From the NCBI GenBank assembly GCA_034096865.1, contig JAWQFJ010002855.1, positions 51,001-115,000 on the forward strand: a DNA stretch of 64,000 nt. Direction: 5' to 3'. The position numbers were made by a program, and so were the translations under genes. The notes beneath the pieces were generated by a model, which was given only the letters and a program-made list of their open reading frames with translations, was not told where the DNA came from and ran no database searches. The DNA is from Theodoxus fluviatilis. Lineage: Eukaryota; Mollusca; Gastropoda; Cycloneritida; Neritidae. Shown here piece after piece: positions 41,856 through 55,200 of the stretch (positions are counted from its first letter, which is position 1; each line of letters starts with the position of its first letter).

Positions 41856-42439
41856 TTTTGACCGGCTAATCACGACTACGACTTCTGTGGACAGGCATAG
41901 CGCGAGTTAACACAGTTATTCGCACTGCAATGGTCACCTCCTTGCCTTTGAAAGTTAGTTGGAGTAAGGGTTTCATGTTTGTCTGATTTAAAATCTCGCA
42001 TAAAAATTGTTCAAGATGAGTTCAGAAAAAGCTCGAGGTACGACGAACGAGTAATGTAATATTAAGCAGTGCGCTCGCTCTATAGAGTATAGTCAGTGTC
42101 TGAAATAGCCACAACCTTTTAATTTCCCTTCAGTTCATCGTATGACTGAAATCAACCCTCTTAATGTGACATTCCGCTTAGTGTGAACATTTTTTCCTGT
42201 CCCTCAATTGAAGTTCACAATAAGAGGATTCCACGATCCACTGTAAATTGTTATGCTGACGCGGTATGTGGAAGTTGTCTTCCTTGACTCGAGCGTCACC
42301 GTTTCCGCTTGGTGGCGCGCGTGACCCTAATTTCGCCGGAAGTGACCGGATGAACCATCTTATTGTAGACGGTCTTTGCTCTAACTAGCTCATGTGAAAA
42401 ACCCCACAAAGGCTGATAGGCAAAAAAACTCCATCTTGC

Positions 42440-42874
42440 ACAGGATATGCAAACTGTTGAACCTTTTCAATACTTTTTTCGCAAAAGCCAATGAACATCT
42501 ATGACATGTTTTTGTTGGTGGAAAACTCCATTGCCTGTAATCCCCTCTGTGGAAAAGCAGTCAAATTTGCTTACTGTCGCTGCATACATAAGAATACATT
42601 CAGCATGCCCTGATATTTACCCTGGAAAAACTCCTGACAACTAAATCAAACAACACAACCTTCTGACTTAAGTGCATTTAATGACTTAAAAACAGATCAA
42701 TTTTATTTGTAACACTGGAATGAGGATTAACTCCAAACAATGCATTCTGCACTGGGAAACGTAAAAGAAAAATGCTTCATCCACTCTGCAGTTATTGAAT
42801 TCCATGTACACACATGCAAGCATGCACGCACACAGATCTTCATCCTCTCTCACTGCCATGAATGTCACAAATAC
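42440..42874. other. No recognisable feature
   Basis: AT-rich spacer between the split dispersed repeat and the telomere-like palindrome; only short ORFs. Confidence 0.4.
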
Positions 42875-43034
42875 AGGACGTTTCGCACCCTAGATGTTTC
42901 GTACCCTGGCCGCAACTTACCCTGGTCGTTGTGTACCTCATTTAGTTGATACCCTAACCCTAACCCCTAACCCTAAGTCGTTTCGTACCCTAATCGACTA
43001 GGTACGAAACATCCAGGGTACGAAACGACCTGCA
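42875..43034. mobile_element. Palindromic MITE-like block with telomere-like core
   Basis: Arms are repeats of GTTTCGTACCCT: the left arm starts CAGGACGTTTCGCACCCT, and the right arm ends in the imperfect reverse complement AGGGTACGAAACGACCTG. The core is CCCTAACCCTAACCCCTAAC CCTAA. No target duplication could be assigned. Confidence 0.65.
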
Positions 43035-43789
43035 CCCAAATGTCACACCATCAATGACATGAGCATTAAAAATGGAAAGAAAATAACAAATGAAAGATCA
43101 GGCAATTGATGTAGTCAGTTTCCAGCTTTTTGAAGCTGGGGAAGATGACTTACACTTTATATAATTATATACTCTTGTGAAGAAGATTTAAAAAGTGGAA
43201 ACACAATAAACGTTGCATATTTCAACAAATCTGTGCAAATGGTTCAGTGTACAATTAAGGGGGGATACGGCAGTGCAAACTCACTATTTTCTTGATTTTC
43301 GTCGATGTTGGGATTATTGCAGATTTGAGTTGCATAACCATCCTACTAACCAGCGCCGGTCTTTATAAGTGTGAAATGTGCTCGAAAATATTTATAAAAT
43401 ATTAAAACGTACACTACCTGTCACCGAAATAAATTGTTTCTTTGCTTTTTGGGGCTGACGGTGTCATTGTTTTCCACTTGACAACATACACGATCGAAGC
43501 TTGAATGCCGACATGTTTGGTATCATTTTGTAGCTCTTTCCATTAGGAGAATGCTGCAAGGGAGAGAACTCCTCTATACTAACTTATGATAGAGTGGTTG
43601 ACCTCAATAGGAGAGCCTATTTTGCGGGAGAACAAAGGAAATGGTCACGTGGGCCAATCAGAAGCTTAGGATTCCTCCCACAATTCTCCACTGCATGACG
43701 ACAACATGGCGCCTCAGGTTGATTGCAGAATCTACTCGTAACTCTTCGCGTGTATTATTATTGTGATTTTGGTGCACTGAAGAAGCCAA

Positions 43790-44879
43790 ATGCCGAGGAA
43801 AGGAAAACTAGTTAGAAGCAGGCAGAGAAGCTGCCAGGGCTGCAAAACGGCAGGATCTACCTCCTGCACCGATGTCAACGGATTCTCCGCGGCACGATCG
43901 ATCGGTTATTTCGACTCCTGCACCGATGTCAACTGATTCTCCACGGCACGAGCAATCAGTTATTTCACCTCCTGCACCGATGTCAACAACAGATTCTCCA
44001 GTCCCATCCACTTCGTCGACTGATTGTGCAACTCAAGAACCGTTTCCATCCACTTCCCAAGCTGGAATTAGTGAATCAACTTCGGTTTCTGCATCTCGGA
44101 AGAAATTGGACATAGCAGCAAGCAGAAGTGCAGACACTGCCTGTGGAGATGCTCAGTCTCAGAAGTGGCTGATTTCCCACGTGGATCAGTTGACGAAACT
44201 GCTGGCACAAGTTCCTTGCCCAGAATGTTTTGAAAATGAACTGGAAGTAGGCATCTGTGAAGGTGGAAATCAAGGATTTTCCACAAAATTGGAGCTCCTG
44301 TGTCACAAATGCGGCTTCAGAGCCGATGAACTGAGTTCTCCAAGAGTGGGAGGGTCCACAAAGAAGAACGTGGCATTTGAAGTCAACAGACTGATGACTC
44401 TGTTTAGTCATGAGGTTGGGACAGGCCATCGGGTTCTAGAGAAATTCAGCACCATCTTCGGATTGCCAGGAATGCACAAGAAGACCTTCCAGCGCCACGA
44501 CCGGCTACTGACAGGTAAGAAAAACAATCATCTTGCTCAATTAAATTCCTTACATTGATCTGTGTATAATTATTGGTATTTTGTCGCGTTCTGACATGAT
44601 TCTAAATCCATGAATACTGCTTCCTATGAATTGATTATTGCAGTCATCTAAGCTTTGTTTTCAGTTAGTATTTATGAATATGATCATATATTTAGTCCAT
44701 GTCTTGCAATTTGCAGAAGTTGAAGTTCAGGAGGGTGCAGAGGTCCTGGAGCGTGCTGCTGCTGCTGTCAGAGAGGCCTACTCAGCAACTGATGCAGACC
44801 TTCAGGAGAGCCTTGGTGGAGGAGAGATTCCCATCATAGACATTAGTGTATCTTATGATGGGACCTGGCACAAAAGAGT
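43790..44879 (+). pseudogene. Transposase-like fragment, two exons, frameshifted
   Basis: Exon 1 starts ATG CCG AGG AAA GGA AAA (43790), but continues in frame with the main reading only after a one-base shift near 43818 (then REAARAAKRQDLPPAP-like). The main part, 43872-44514, has a Ser/Thr/Pro-rich stretch with two near-identical STDSPRH repeats, a CPEC...CHKC zinc-like pair (about residues 115-150), and FGLPGMHKKTFQRHDRLLT before donor ACAG|GTAAG. Exon 2 (44717 to about 44879) reads EVEVQEGAEVLERAAAAVRE to IDISVSYDGTWHKR. DGTW is the start of the catalytic part. Everything after is missing. Confidence 0.68.
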
Positions 44880-45640
44880 CATTGTGCTGATAAGCATTTA
44901 GTTTGCATTTTGTCCAACTCGGTTTTGAAGTGTCTGTAATTTTTTATAAATAGTTTCAGGAAAGATTTTGTCTAGATATTAGCTGTGGAGGTTGTTCAAG
45001 TTTCATAATGAGGGGCCAGCAATGCCATATGACTGGAGAAGTTTGATTATTGAATACTAGGACATTGAATCTTTTTCCCTTGATTTCTCAAAATACGGTT
45101 TTTGCTATATTTGAAAATACAAGGGAAAAAAGGGGACATGATACAGCCCTGAAATTTACAGGTCTTATTCTTTCTTATGTTTCCTTCATTATTACAGAAT
45201 AATATTGAGACTTTCATGCATGAATCTGCTGTAGTTATTCATCCAGTTGATTTCTTCAGTCTAATCAGTCATTGTGCTGATAAGCATTTATTTTGCGTTT
45301 TGTCCAACTCGGTTTTATAGTGTCTGTAATTTTTTATAAATAGTTTCAGGAAAGATTTTGTCTAGATATTAGCTGTGGAGGTTGTTCATATGTTTCAAAA
45401 TGAGGGGCCAGCAATGCCATATGACTGAGGAAGTTTGATTATTGAATACTAAGACATTGAATCTTGTTTTCCTTGATTTCTCAAAATACGGTTTTTGCTA
45501 TATTTGAAAATACAAGGAAAAAAAGGGAAGCATGATACAGCCCTGCAATTTACAGGTCTTATTCTTTCTTATGTTTCCTTCATTCTTACAGAAGAATATT
45601 GATATTTTCCCATTCTTCTTGTTGTAATTGTCTAAAATGT
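44880..45640. repeat. 390-bp tandem duplication
   Basis: The segment from CATTGTGCTGATAAGCATTT (44880) recurs at 45270 with few changes through TCTTATGTTTCCTTCATT. The first unit starts exactly at the end of the DGTWHKR coding segment, so the deletion and the duplication share a breakpoint. Confidence 0.9.
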
Positions 45641-46059
45641 GTCTGGGAAACAGGGTTTTCACAGCATAGCTTATGGGATAGTGGACCTCAAATTCAGAAA
45701 ATTGGTTAGACTGCATAGAAATTGATGCCCTTCTGTAAAAGGTTTGAGTTGATGTGTATCTTGCTGAATAAAAAAAATGGTGTAGTTATGAGTTGTAGTT
45801 TTTGAGTTTTGTATTTTTAAATATATTGCATGTGGCGGCCATCTTGGAAGGTTTCCATGGCAACAGAAGGTTAAAAAAATTTTATCTTCGCAGTTTTTAA
45901 TACCCAACATGTGTACCTTTGATATGAAAATAATTATGTATTTAGAAAAGAACTGCTTTACTCCAGCCCTATAGGCACTGCCATATCCCCCCTTAACAAG
46001 GCAGAATTAACAACTGATCTAAAATGGCCCCCCACATTCCAGAAGTCAGGGGTTGCAGC

Positions 46060-46262
46060 TGTTGAGATGAACATGAGTGGCTAGGGTCACTGCCAACTCT
46101 TGTCTACTGCAGCGTGATGTCTTGCCAGGGGTTGCAGCTGATGAGATGGACATGAGTGGCTAGGGTCACTGCCAACTCTTGTCTACTGCAGCGTGATGTC
46201 TTGGAGATGGACATGAGTGGCTAGGGTCACTGCCAACTCTTGTCTACTGCAGCGTGATGTCT
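46060..46262. repeat. Triplicated block in the carboxypeptidase 3' UTR
   Basis: Three copies of a block containing GTCACTGCCAACTCTTGTCT and ACTGCAGCGTGATGTCTTG. The copy nearest the gene includes the last codons and stop of the carboxypeptidase, so the terminal coding bases are repeated twice more in the 3' UTR. Confidence 0.85.
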
Positions 46263-49200
46263 TGAAGCATTCTCAGTGCTCCAGGACCATTGTCACTTGG
46301 CACCTGTAAGACAAACAGGATCCTGTCATGGTGAGATTATGCCTCCCCTACCCCGCCTTCATTGGCTCCCATTGCACCGCCACATCCAACACAAGATCCT
46401 TGATATTGTCTGCTAAACAACATCCATCCATCCATCTGCTAAGGCCTAAAAAAAAGTATATATACATACACACACACAAAATCATAAATAATTCATCAAC
46501 ATCTAACTTGACACAAAATGAAAAAGTGATGCAATAAAAACACCAAAATAATTATGTCTAAAATCATCTGTACTGTAGCATCTTCACTGGAAAAATTCAT
46601 GCTACCGCAACCCCACACAAAAAATTCACACTGCCCCAACCCCACAGGAAAAATCCACACTGCCCCAACCTCACAGGAAAAATCCACACTTCCCAACCCC
46701 TCAGGAAAAAAGCACACTGCCTCAACCCCACAGGAAAAAACCACACTGCCCCAACCCCACAGAAAAAATCCACAGTGCCCCTACCATATGGCCTGCATCC
46801 AGGACCCAGTAGAAACAGAAGTTCTTGAAGCACTTGCGGAAGTAGACGGGGCTTGCATTCACCTCCACCTTCTGTCTGGCAGCCGTGGTGAAGCCTCCTT
46901 CCAGGGACTTCAAGGCATACACCCAGGCCTCAGTGCCTGAAAGTTTAAATCTACGTTAGATACCACTTCAAATCTCGTTGGACATTTCAATAGCAGTTCT
47001 GCTAGTCCAGATACATTTCTCTGTGAGAAACGGTAAAGAGCACAGCAATTCACAACTGCAGATGTCTCATTACTGATGTGATACTATTGGAAACAACATG
47101 CCTATCACACCTCCCCACAGAATCTTTTTCCCTTTTCACCCAACCTATCCGCCTATCACACCTCCCCACAGAATCTTTTTCCCTTTTCACCCAACCTATC
47201 CGCCTATCACACCTCCCCACAGAATCTTTTTCCCTTTTCACCCAACCTATCCGCCTATCACACCTCCCCACAGAATCTTTTTCCCTTTTCACCCAACCTA
47301 TCCGCCTATCACACCTCCCCACAGAATCTTTTTCCCTTTTCACCCAACCTATCCGCCTATCACACCTCCCCACAGAATCTTTTTCCCTTTTCACCCAACC
47401 TATCCGCCTATCACACCTCCCCACAGAATCTTTTTCCCTTTTCACCCAACCTATCCGCCTATCACACCTCCCCACAGAATCTTTTTCCCTTTTCACCCAA
47501 CCTATCTGCCTATCGCACCTCCCCACAGAATCTTTTTCCCTTTTCACCCAACCTATCCGCCTATCACACCTCCCCACAGAATCTTTTTCCCTTTTCACCC
47601 AACCTATCCGCCTATCACACCTCCCCACAGAATCTTTTTCCCTTTTCACCCAACCTATCTGCCTATCGCACCTCCCCACAGAATCTTTTTCCCTTTTCAC
47701 CCAACCTATCCGCCTATCACACCTCCCCACAGAATCTTTTTCCCTTTTCACCCAACCTATCCTGAGAGTAAAGAAGGCAAGTTTTAACGTGCAGAGCAGA
47801 AGTCCTGCAAGGGACAGACAGGGGGGGGGGGAATGTGGGATCACAGGCAGGGGACTGAACCCACAACCTTTCCACTAGTGCCCAAAATGTTCTACCGGCT
47901 GAGCTGCCATGGTCCATGTCGTTTTCTCCTGCCTACACTGCCCTGTATCAGCAGCTGCTGTTTGGGTCTGACATACCCACCTTCCCACAGAAGTGAATAT
48001 GATTGAGACACAGCACAACAGATTTTCATCATCAGATAATTATATCAAATGCCTCACTTTCCAGATGAACAATTCTAAACAATCAAGTTTTAGGTGAGTC
48101 TGAGTAGCTGTGCCTGCCTGCTTTCTAACAGTTTTTCTACTTTGTGGAAATGTGACTGAACATGCAATGAAGAAAAACAAGGAAAGGAGTTGATGATAAT
48201 TGTCACTATTGCTTGGATGGGTGGGAGTGTCACGATGAGTCAAACATTCAATGTGCAATTCCTCTGCAATTCTGGACTTGTATATCAGTGGACTTGTGTC
48301 AGCATGCCATTTCATCAATGAACATTCGGTTAGAGCTTTCAATAGACTTATGAGACAGATCCTCAAACAAGAACTGGTTATAACTCTTAAACATTTATGA
48401 ATTAAGGCTGACCTATTCTTTAGTATTCTTCTCGTGCATGCTTGATCCATGCATGAAGATTTCATGTTATGCACTTATTTGATTAAATCTATTAATTGAA
48501 TTCTCAAGACCTCTTCTGGTTTTGAGAGAAAGAGATAGCGCTAATGATAGGCAGTGACTGTTATGTGTGCAAGTCAGGCCTCATCATATGACTGATTAAT
48601 CTACATACCCCCAGATGTAGAGGAAGACTTGTAGCATATGTAGGTCCGTAATTTGTACAGAAACAAATCTGGACTAGTCTTACCTAGGACATCAACGATG
48701 AGGTCCAACTGTCCACTGTAGACCACCACCTGAAGCGATGTCTCCTGAATCAGGCTGTCCACTGCAATGACAACCCACCCCACCAGTCACATCTCCTGGG
48801 CAGGATCGGGGGAAAAAATTAACTGCAGGTTCTGTGACTCAGACAGAATTGGCAAGAAACCTCAAACAGAGCAAGACAACAGAAATGTCTTCACTGGATT
48901 TTTCTAAAAGCCTCAGCCTTGGGAGGGAAAAAACCCCTAACCCTACTTGTTTTTCCCCTGACCACATGAACGAATTAAATGCTGGTTTGTTTAAAATAGC
49001 AGAAAAGGCAAATTTAAATATCTTACTTTCTCATTTCAGATTGAAGAAGTTTATTTCTATGTAATAAATCTAAGCATTCAACTTGAAGTGATTTTGTGAT
49101 CATCTTTAAATAATCCCGACTCCCAAAACATCAATTTGGGGCACATTTATGTAACTCTGAGATGAAATTGACAAATCTATGACTGACAGCTAGTAATAAT

Positions 49201-52200
49201 TACCTATGTCAGTCACTGGAACCATGAAGTCACGCTGCTGGGCTACCATGACATCACCTGACTGCCCTGAAAGCAACAAAACTCAATTGCATTCATAGCT
49301 CCTTTACTACAAAAAGAGGCACTCACAACCATGGTTGATTTTCTAGGTGCACATGCCTGATAATGCAATAGAAGCCATTTACCTGGTTTCTAATTCCTTC
49401 ATTATGAAGTTCATCTGATGTAAAAACAAAAAGGGTTTGTCTTGTGGAAGTGATAAAGTCAAGGCTTAAAAACAAAAAGGGTTTGTCTTGTGGAAGTGAT
49501 AAAGTCAAGGCTTAATGACCAAAACATGAAGAACAATTATATGCCATGCAATCTCCTGTGATAAAACAAGTTTTTTTTCTTACCTCTGCAAGTGGTACTG
49601 ATGACATTATTAGATGTTGGCATCATTGAAAATGAAGATTTTTGAATACCTACAATCTTTTCCCAGGAGACATCTTGCATGAAACTTTTGTATGACAACA
49701 CATCCTAGTTCAACACCTGATGTGCAGCCACCAAAAAGAAAGCTACCAACCTCCCCACGTGACGCTTTCTGGAATGATCTTCAGCATCTTTTTGATGGGG
49801 CCATTCATCAGTGCAGACAGATCATCTGCATGGAGTCGGCCCAGAAGTCTCTCCTGCGCAGCAGCTGAAATACAGAAAGATGCTTCTGTCAGTCAGTCTG
49901 ATGCAACAGATTCAGATTAATTAAAGCACCTCTGACTTTGACTTCACAGTCATCCATCAATGTCAACAGTGAGAAAAAAATCTGAGTTTTCTCTTAAATG
50001 CCTTAAAAGAGATACAAAAAGGCTAATATGTACTGAATGCAATCAAGAAGAGTAATTTAAAGTTAAACAATGGGTTAGATAGTTTTGATTTGCATCAAAT
50101 GAGAACTCGATACTGGATGCAAGATTTGTAAATGGAGAAAAATTCTTTGCCTCACTGATGGAATAAACTTGTAACTATTTTCAGCTCCATCCATCAAGCA
50201 CCATCACCAGCCAATCTGCACCCGTGTGTTTGTCATCATTTGGACTAGTGGACTGATGAGAAATAATCAGTGCTTACACTCCAGAGGAAAACACTGCTAT
50301 GGTCAATACATGTGCATGGACTAGTGGACTCATGAGAAATAATCGGTGCTTACACTCCAGAGGAAAACACTGCTATGGTCAATACATGTGCATGGACTAG
50401 TGGACTCATGAGAAATAATCGGTGCTTACACTCCAGAGGAAAACACTGCTATGGTCAATACATGTGCATGGACTAGTGGACTGATGAGAAATAATCAGAG
50501 CTTACACTCCAGAATACATGTGCATGGACTAGTGGACTCATGAGAAATAATCAGAGCTTACACTCCAGAATACATGTGCATGGACTAGTGGACTCATGAG
50601 AAATAATCAGTGCTTACACTCCAGAGGAAAACGCTACTATGGCCAATACATGTGCATGGACTAGTGGACTCGTGAGAAATAATCAGTGCTTACACTCCAG
50701 AGGAAAACACTGCTATGGTCAATACATGTGCATGGACTAGTGGACTGATGAGAAGTAATCGGTGCTTACACTCCAGAGGAAAACATTACTATGGTCAATA
50801 CATGTGCATGGACTAGTGGACTGATGAGAAGTAATCGGTGCTTACACTCCAGAGGAAAACATTACTATGGTCAATACATGTGCATGGACTAGTGGACTCA
50901 TGAGAAATAATCGGTGCTTACACTCCAGAGGAAAACACTGCTATGGACAATACATGTGCATGGACTAGTGGACTGATGAGAAATAATCGGTGCTTACACT
51001 CCAGAGGAAAACACTGCTATGGTCAATACATGTGCATGGACTAGTGGACTCGTGAGAAATAATCAGAGCTTACACTCCAGAGGAAAGCACTACTATGGTC
51101 AATACATGTGCATGCGGCGAGTGTGGGTCAGACAACTGATATATCCCAGATGATTGTCACAGGAAACAGTTTATGATTGCTGTTTTCAACAGTTTTCAAT
51201 ACCTCAGTACAGTGCTGTTTGTCGAAGGTTCAGCTGGAGCAAAGCATCACCAGCCAATCGGCACACACACATTTGTCAACACTGCATACAGTTTCCACAT
51301 GGCGTAACAACCTTTTTTATTTGTTAACATGTGGGTTCATTTCAAGGAACAATGATAACGCTCCAGGGAAAAGAAGACGGCTATGGTCAGAAAGTGTGCT
51401 GAGGGGGTGGAGGGGCTGGAGTTGTACATCAGATGCCTGATATCCCAAAAGGATTGCAGGTGGAGTAATGTCTTTGCATTCCCCAGATGGAGAAAATCAC
51501 AGTCCAGCAATCATGAAAAATGCATGTGTTGGATCAAGGCCTCCGATTCTGCTGCTGATGCATGCGCACCCAAGTGGGAGGAGTAAAGCAAGGAGTGTTT
51601 GTCTCGGGTACGGCTGTGGGCAGAGTGATGTGAACAGTTATAACAACCATTTCACAATTGCATGAACATCCGGGATTAGAAGTCTTGGGCAAGTGGTTAA
51701 CTGTAATTGCAAAACACGCATATCTATAGGTAGTGGACTTCATGGAAAGCCACAACACATGCACAGGAAACCAAAGCAACATACTTCAACAACAAATCTT
51801 GCCATAGAGTGCAAATGCACATCTGTGAGCCTCAAAGCACTCACTTTTGAAGGCAATGAACTTCCGCTTGAGTTCCGAACCGTTCCATTCCAAGATATTG
51901 TAGAAGTTGACGCCACCGGTCTCCTCTCCCACAGTAGACTCTAGAGCACTCCATTGCTCAAAGGCCTCCTCAAACTTGCCCTCCTTCACCGCCGCCTCCA
52001 CCTTCTTGGCCACACTGGTCACTTCTGTGTAGCCATGCAGGTCCACCAGTGACTGCAGCCAGTCAAGACATAAATCTGCAGTGTCTTGTAAAGAACAGCA
52101 CTTTTTAAACCACAAATCTGCATGATCTACATAAACCAAGTAAAGTCTTAGGTATGATCTGCCATGTTTGGAATTTTTTTTTACTCTTAAGGTCCTGTAA

Positions 52201-55200
52201 GTTGTTGTTGTTGTTGTTGTTGCGTACCTGGGCTAAACACTCCCAGGATCACCCAAGTGGGTGAGATGATTGCGTATGTGACTGTTTTTGAACACCCCGC
52301 CATATAGGCAGCCACACTCCGTCTTCAGGGGATTTGATCTCTGTCTCCAGAGAATGCCAGTTGTTATGTTAGGAGCTTACCACGGCTGAAGATAATCCCC
52401 ACATAACAGTACAACATAACAACATTTTGCTGTAACCTTGGTTTTTGGCTGGAGTCAACAAATAACAACAGCCTTTGCCCAAGGCATGGTCCTGTAAGTC
52501 ATTCACGTGCCATTCCCCAGTCCTGTAAGGATTCTGCAATTTGTATAAAAAATCAGTCAAGTAACAGCCACGTGGGGTGGGCGGCTAGGGGTGGTACAGG
52601 ATTGAGCAAGGTGGGCAGTAATACTAATAGGTGGTACAGGTTTGAGCAGGGTGGGCAGTAATAGGTGGTACAGGATTGAGCAGGATGGGCAGTAATAGGT
52701 GGTACAGGATTGAGCAGGGTGGGCAGTAATGGGTGGTACAGGATTGAGCAGGGTGGGCAGTAATAGGTGGTACAGGTTTGAGCAGGGTGGGCAGTAATGG
52801 GTGGTACAGGATTGAGCAGGATGGGCAGTAATAGGTGGTACAGGATTGAGCAGGGTGGGCAGTAATAGATACAGGGTGGGCAGTAATGGGTGGTACAGGA
52901 TTGAGCAGGGTGGGCAGTAATACTAATAGGTGGTACAGGATTGAGCAGGGTGGGCAGTAATGGGTGGTACAGGTTTGAGCAGGGTGGGCAGTAATAGGTG
53001 GTACAGGATTGAGCAGGGTGGGCAGTAATAGGTGATACAGGGTGGGCAGTAATGGGTGGTACAGGATTGAGCAGGGTGGGCAGTAATAGGTGATACAGGT
53101 TTGAGCAGGGTGGGCAGTAATAGGTGGTACAGGATTGAGCAGGGTGGGCAGTAATGGGTGGTACAGGATTGAGCAGGGTGGGCAGTAATAGGTGGTGCAG
53201 GTTTGAGCAGGGTGGGCAGTAATAGATGGTACAGGATTGAGCAGGGTGGGCAGTAATAGGTGATACAGGTTTGAGCAGGGTGGGCAGTAATATGTGGTAC
53301 AGGATTGAGCAGGGTGGGCAGTAATAGGTGGTACAGGATTGAGCAGGGTGGGCAGTAATAGGTGGTACAGGATTGAGCAGGGTGGGCAGTAATAGGTGGT
53401 ACAGGATTGAGCAAGGTGGGCAGTAATAGGTGGTACAGGATTGAGCAGGGTGGGCAGTAGTAGGTGGTACAGGATTGAGCAGGGTGGGCAGTAATAGGTG
53501 GTACAGGATTGAGCAGGGTGGGCAGTAATAGGTGGTACAGGATTGAGCAGGGTGGGCAGTAATAGGTGGTACAGGATTGAGCAGGATGGGCAGTAATAGG
53601 TGGTACAGGATTGAGCAGGGTGGGCAGTAATGGGTGGTACAGGATTTTAAGAGTTAATGTCATTTGTGTTCTTGAGAATTTATTAAAAGAATCTAAGATT
53701 TGGCACACTTTTGTTTGTTTACATGTTCCAATTAGTTAAAAGAATTTTCTTTGGGATATAAACACAATATAAAAAGCAATGTATTAGACAAAGACTGTAT
53801 GGTGATCTGCAGGAAGTTGTCAAGGCTGCACAGTAGAGAATGAACGCCGGCATGCAACTTTGCATGCAAATCAGTCTGGGTCTGTCGTCACCCTCTGCAC
53901 TGACAAGCATCCATAGACAGATCACCCAACCTGATGCCAATCACCACAACAACACAGCAGAGTCCAAGAGTGCCCACTGCCCTTACTGTGCTGTAGAGGA
54001 ATGGTGCCCAGGAATTGGTGGAGTCCACCGGAGAGATCCAGGAATCACCCATGGCCAGCCCCTTGAAGTTGCACTCCACCGACCCCGACTTGATTGCCTG
54101 TCATTACAGTGCAAACAGACATCAGGCTGCAATCAGTGCCGTTTTCAACAAAACAACAACAACAACAACACAAAGATTGTGCCTCCTCTGCAGTGATATA
54201 ATAGGTTCGTTACTGTCATAAAATGAAATCACAACGTAGATTGTTGTCAGTCAAAACCACCTAACACCAGATGGGTAGGACAAATTGAGATTCATGGCCA
54301 ACCTGCCTGACTTTCACACCAAAAGCACCTTTTACTCCAGAAGATTTACACTGCAACTCGGCTGTGTCTTATTGCACATCTACCAATAAAAACCCACCGA
54401 GTTTTTGGCCAGTTTTCACAAAGAGTGTTTCAAAAAGGGATTAAACATGTCCACTATATAACCAAGTGTTCCCAAGGGTACAGTTCAAAATACCAAACAC
54501 ACAGACTGTGGCAAAAGACTCAAAAGCAAAGAAGTTGATGAGATAACTAGTAAATAACCAAAAATGAAAGTCACCTTATACAGGACTTGGCTAAATGCAG
54601 CGGTCATTTTCCCTCCGTAAGACTCAGAGAAAATGTAAAATGGTACATTCTGCAAATGAAACAAACTAAATTAAATTTTTTTAAGAGTGAAAGAAATAAC
54701 ATTCATTGGGAGTAAATGTGAGACATCTTATAAAACCAGTGAGTTCTAGTAACCTGTTACCCAAAGGTATGAAGATACTCTAACTTCTGCAGATTGATTC
54801 TACAATGCAAGACTCTCATGGTCAGAGAAATTTCAACACAATAAGAAACACTTTTGATGCTCATAAAGCATGATAGAAAAGAAAGCTGGAACATTTTCAT
54901 CATCAAGAGTATTCCTAATAGCCATCAAAATTCCTATTTCACAAAAATGTTTTAGATTGAAAGGTTGTGGCTGTATATGTATATTGTACTTCTTTCAAAA
55001 TAATAAATATTCAAGCTTCAACTTTTACAGTTACAAGTGCCCTACTACCCACCTTGAACTCGGGATTTTTGTCCAAGAAGGCGCTGAAGAGAGTCAGGAG
55101 GTCGGCAGCAATGCCAGAGACGTTGGTGGTCAGTTTGCTTCGGTCGTCCACGTAGCTGAAGCCTGTCCCCACTGGGTTGTCCACAAACAGCAGACTGGCA

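Larger units (their letters stand above)
39156..42378. mobile_element. Giant palindromic fold-back element with THAP exons (P-element-like)
   Basis: The left arm (39156 to about 40614) and right arm (about 40934-42378) are inverted copies of each other with only scattered single-base differences. They are separated by about 320 bp of single-copy loop. The outermost 100 bp is more diverged. Ends are CAAAGACCGTCTAC and its reverse complement, flanked by CTCTAAC on both sides (39149-39155 and 42379-42385). Each arm carries a start codon and a first exon of a THAP-type zinc finger. P elements encode a THAP transposase and make 8-bp duplications, so a P-like origin is the best inference; no catalytic domain is present. 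Confidence 0.85.
43259..45992 (+). mobile_element. 2.7-kb TTAA-flanked DNA transposon, internally deleted
   Basis: Ends GGGGGGATACGGCAGTGC and its reverse complement (one mismatch) lie just inside TTAA at 43255-43258 and 45993-45996. It carries two exons of a transposase-like protein and a 390-bp tandem duplication. The TTAA target suggests Kolobok or piggyBac. The protein segment resembles the N-terminal part of what databases call 'Mutator-like transposase' domain proteins of molluscs and cnidarians. Confidence 0.82.

Noticed and set aside
42945..42975. True telomere or chromosome end
   Set aside because: Only about four degenerate CCCTAA units inside a small palindrome with unique DNA on both sides.
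47050..47878. Long ORFs on both strands (229-266 codons)
   Set aside because: A 51-bp repeat divisible by three; open in several frames by chance, with low-complexity peptides.
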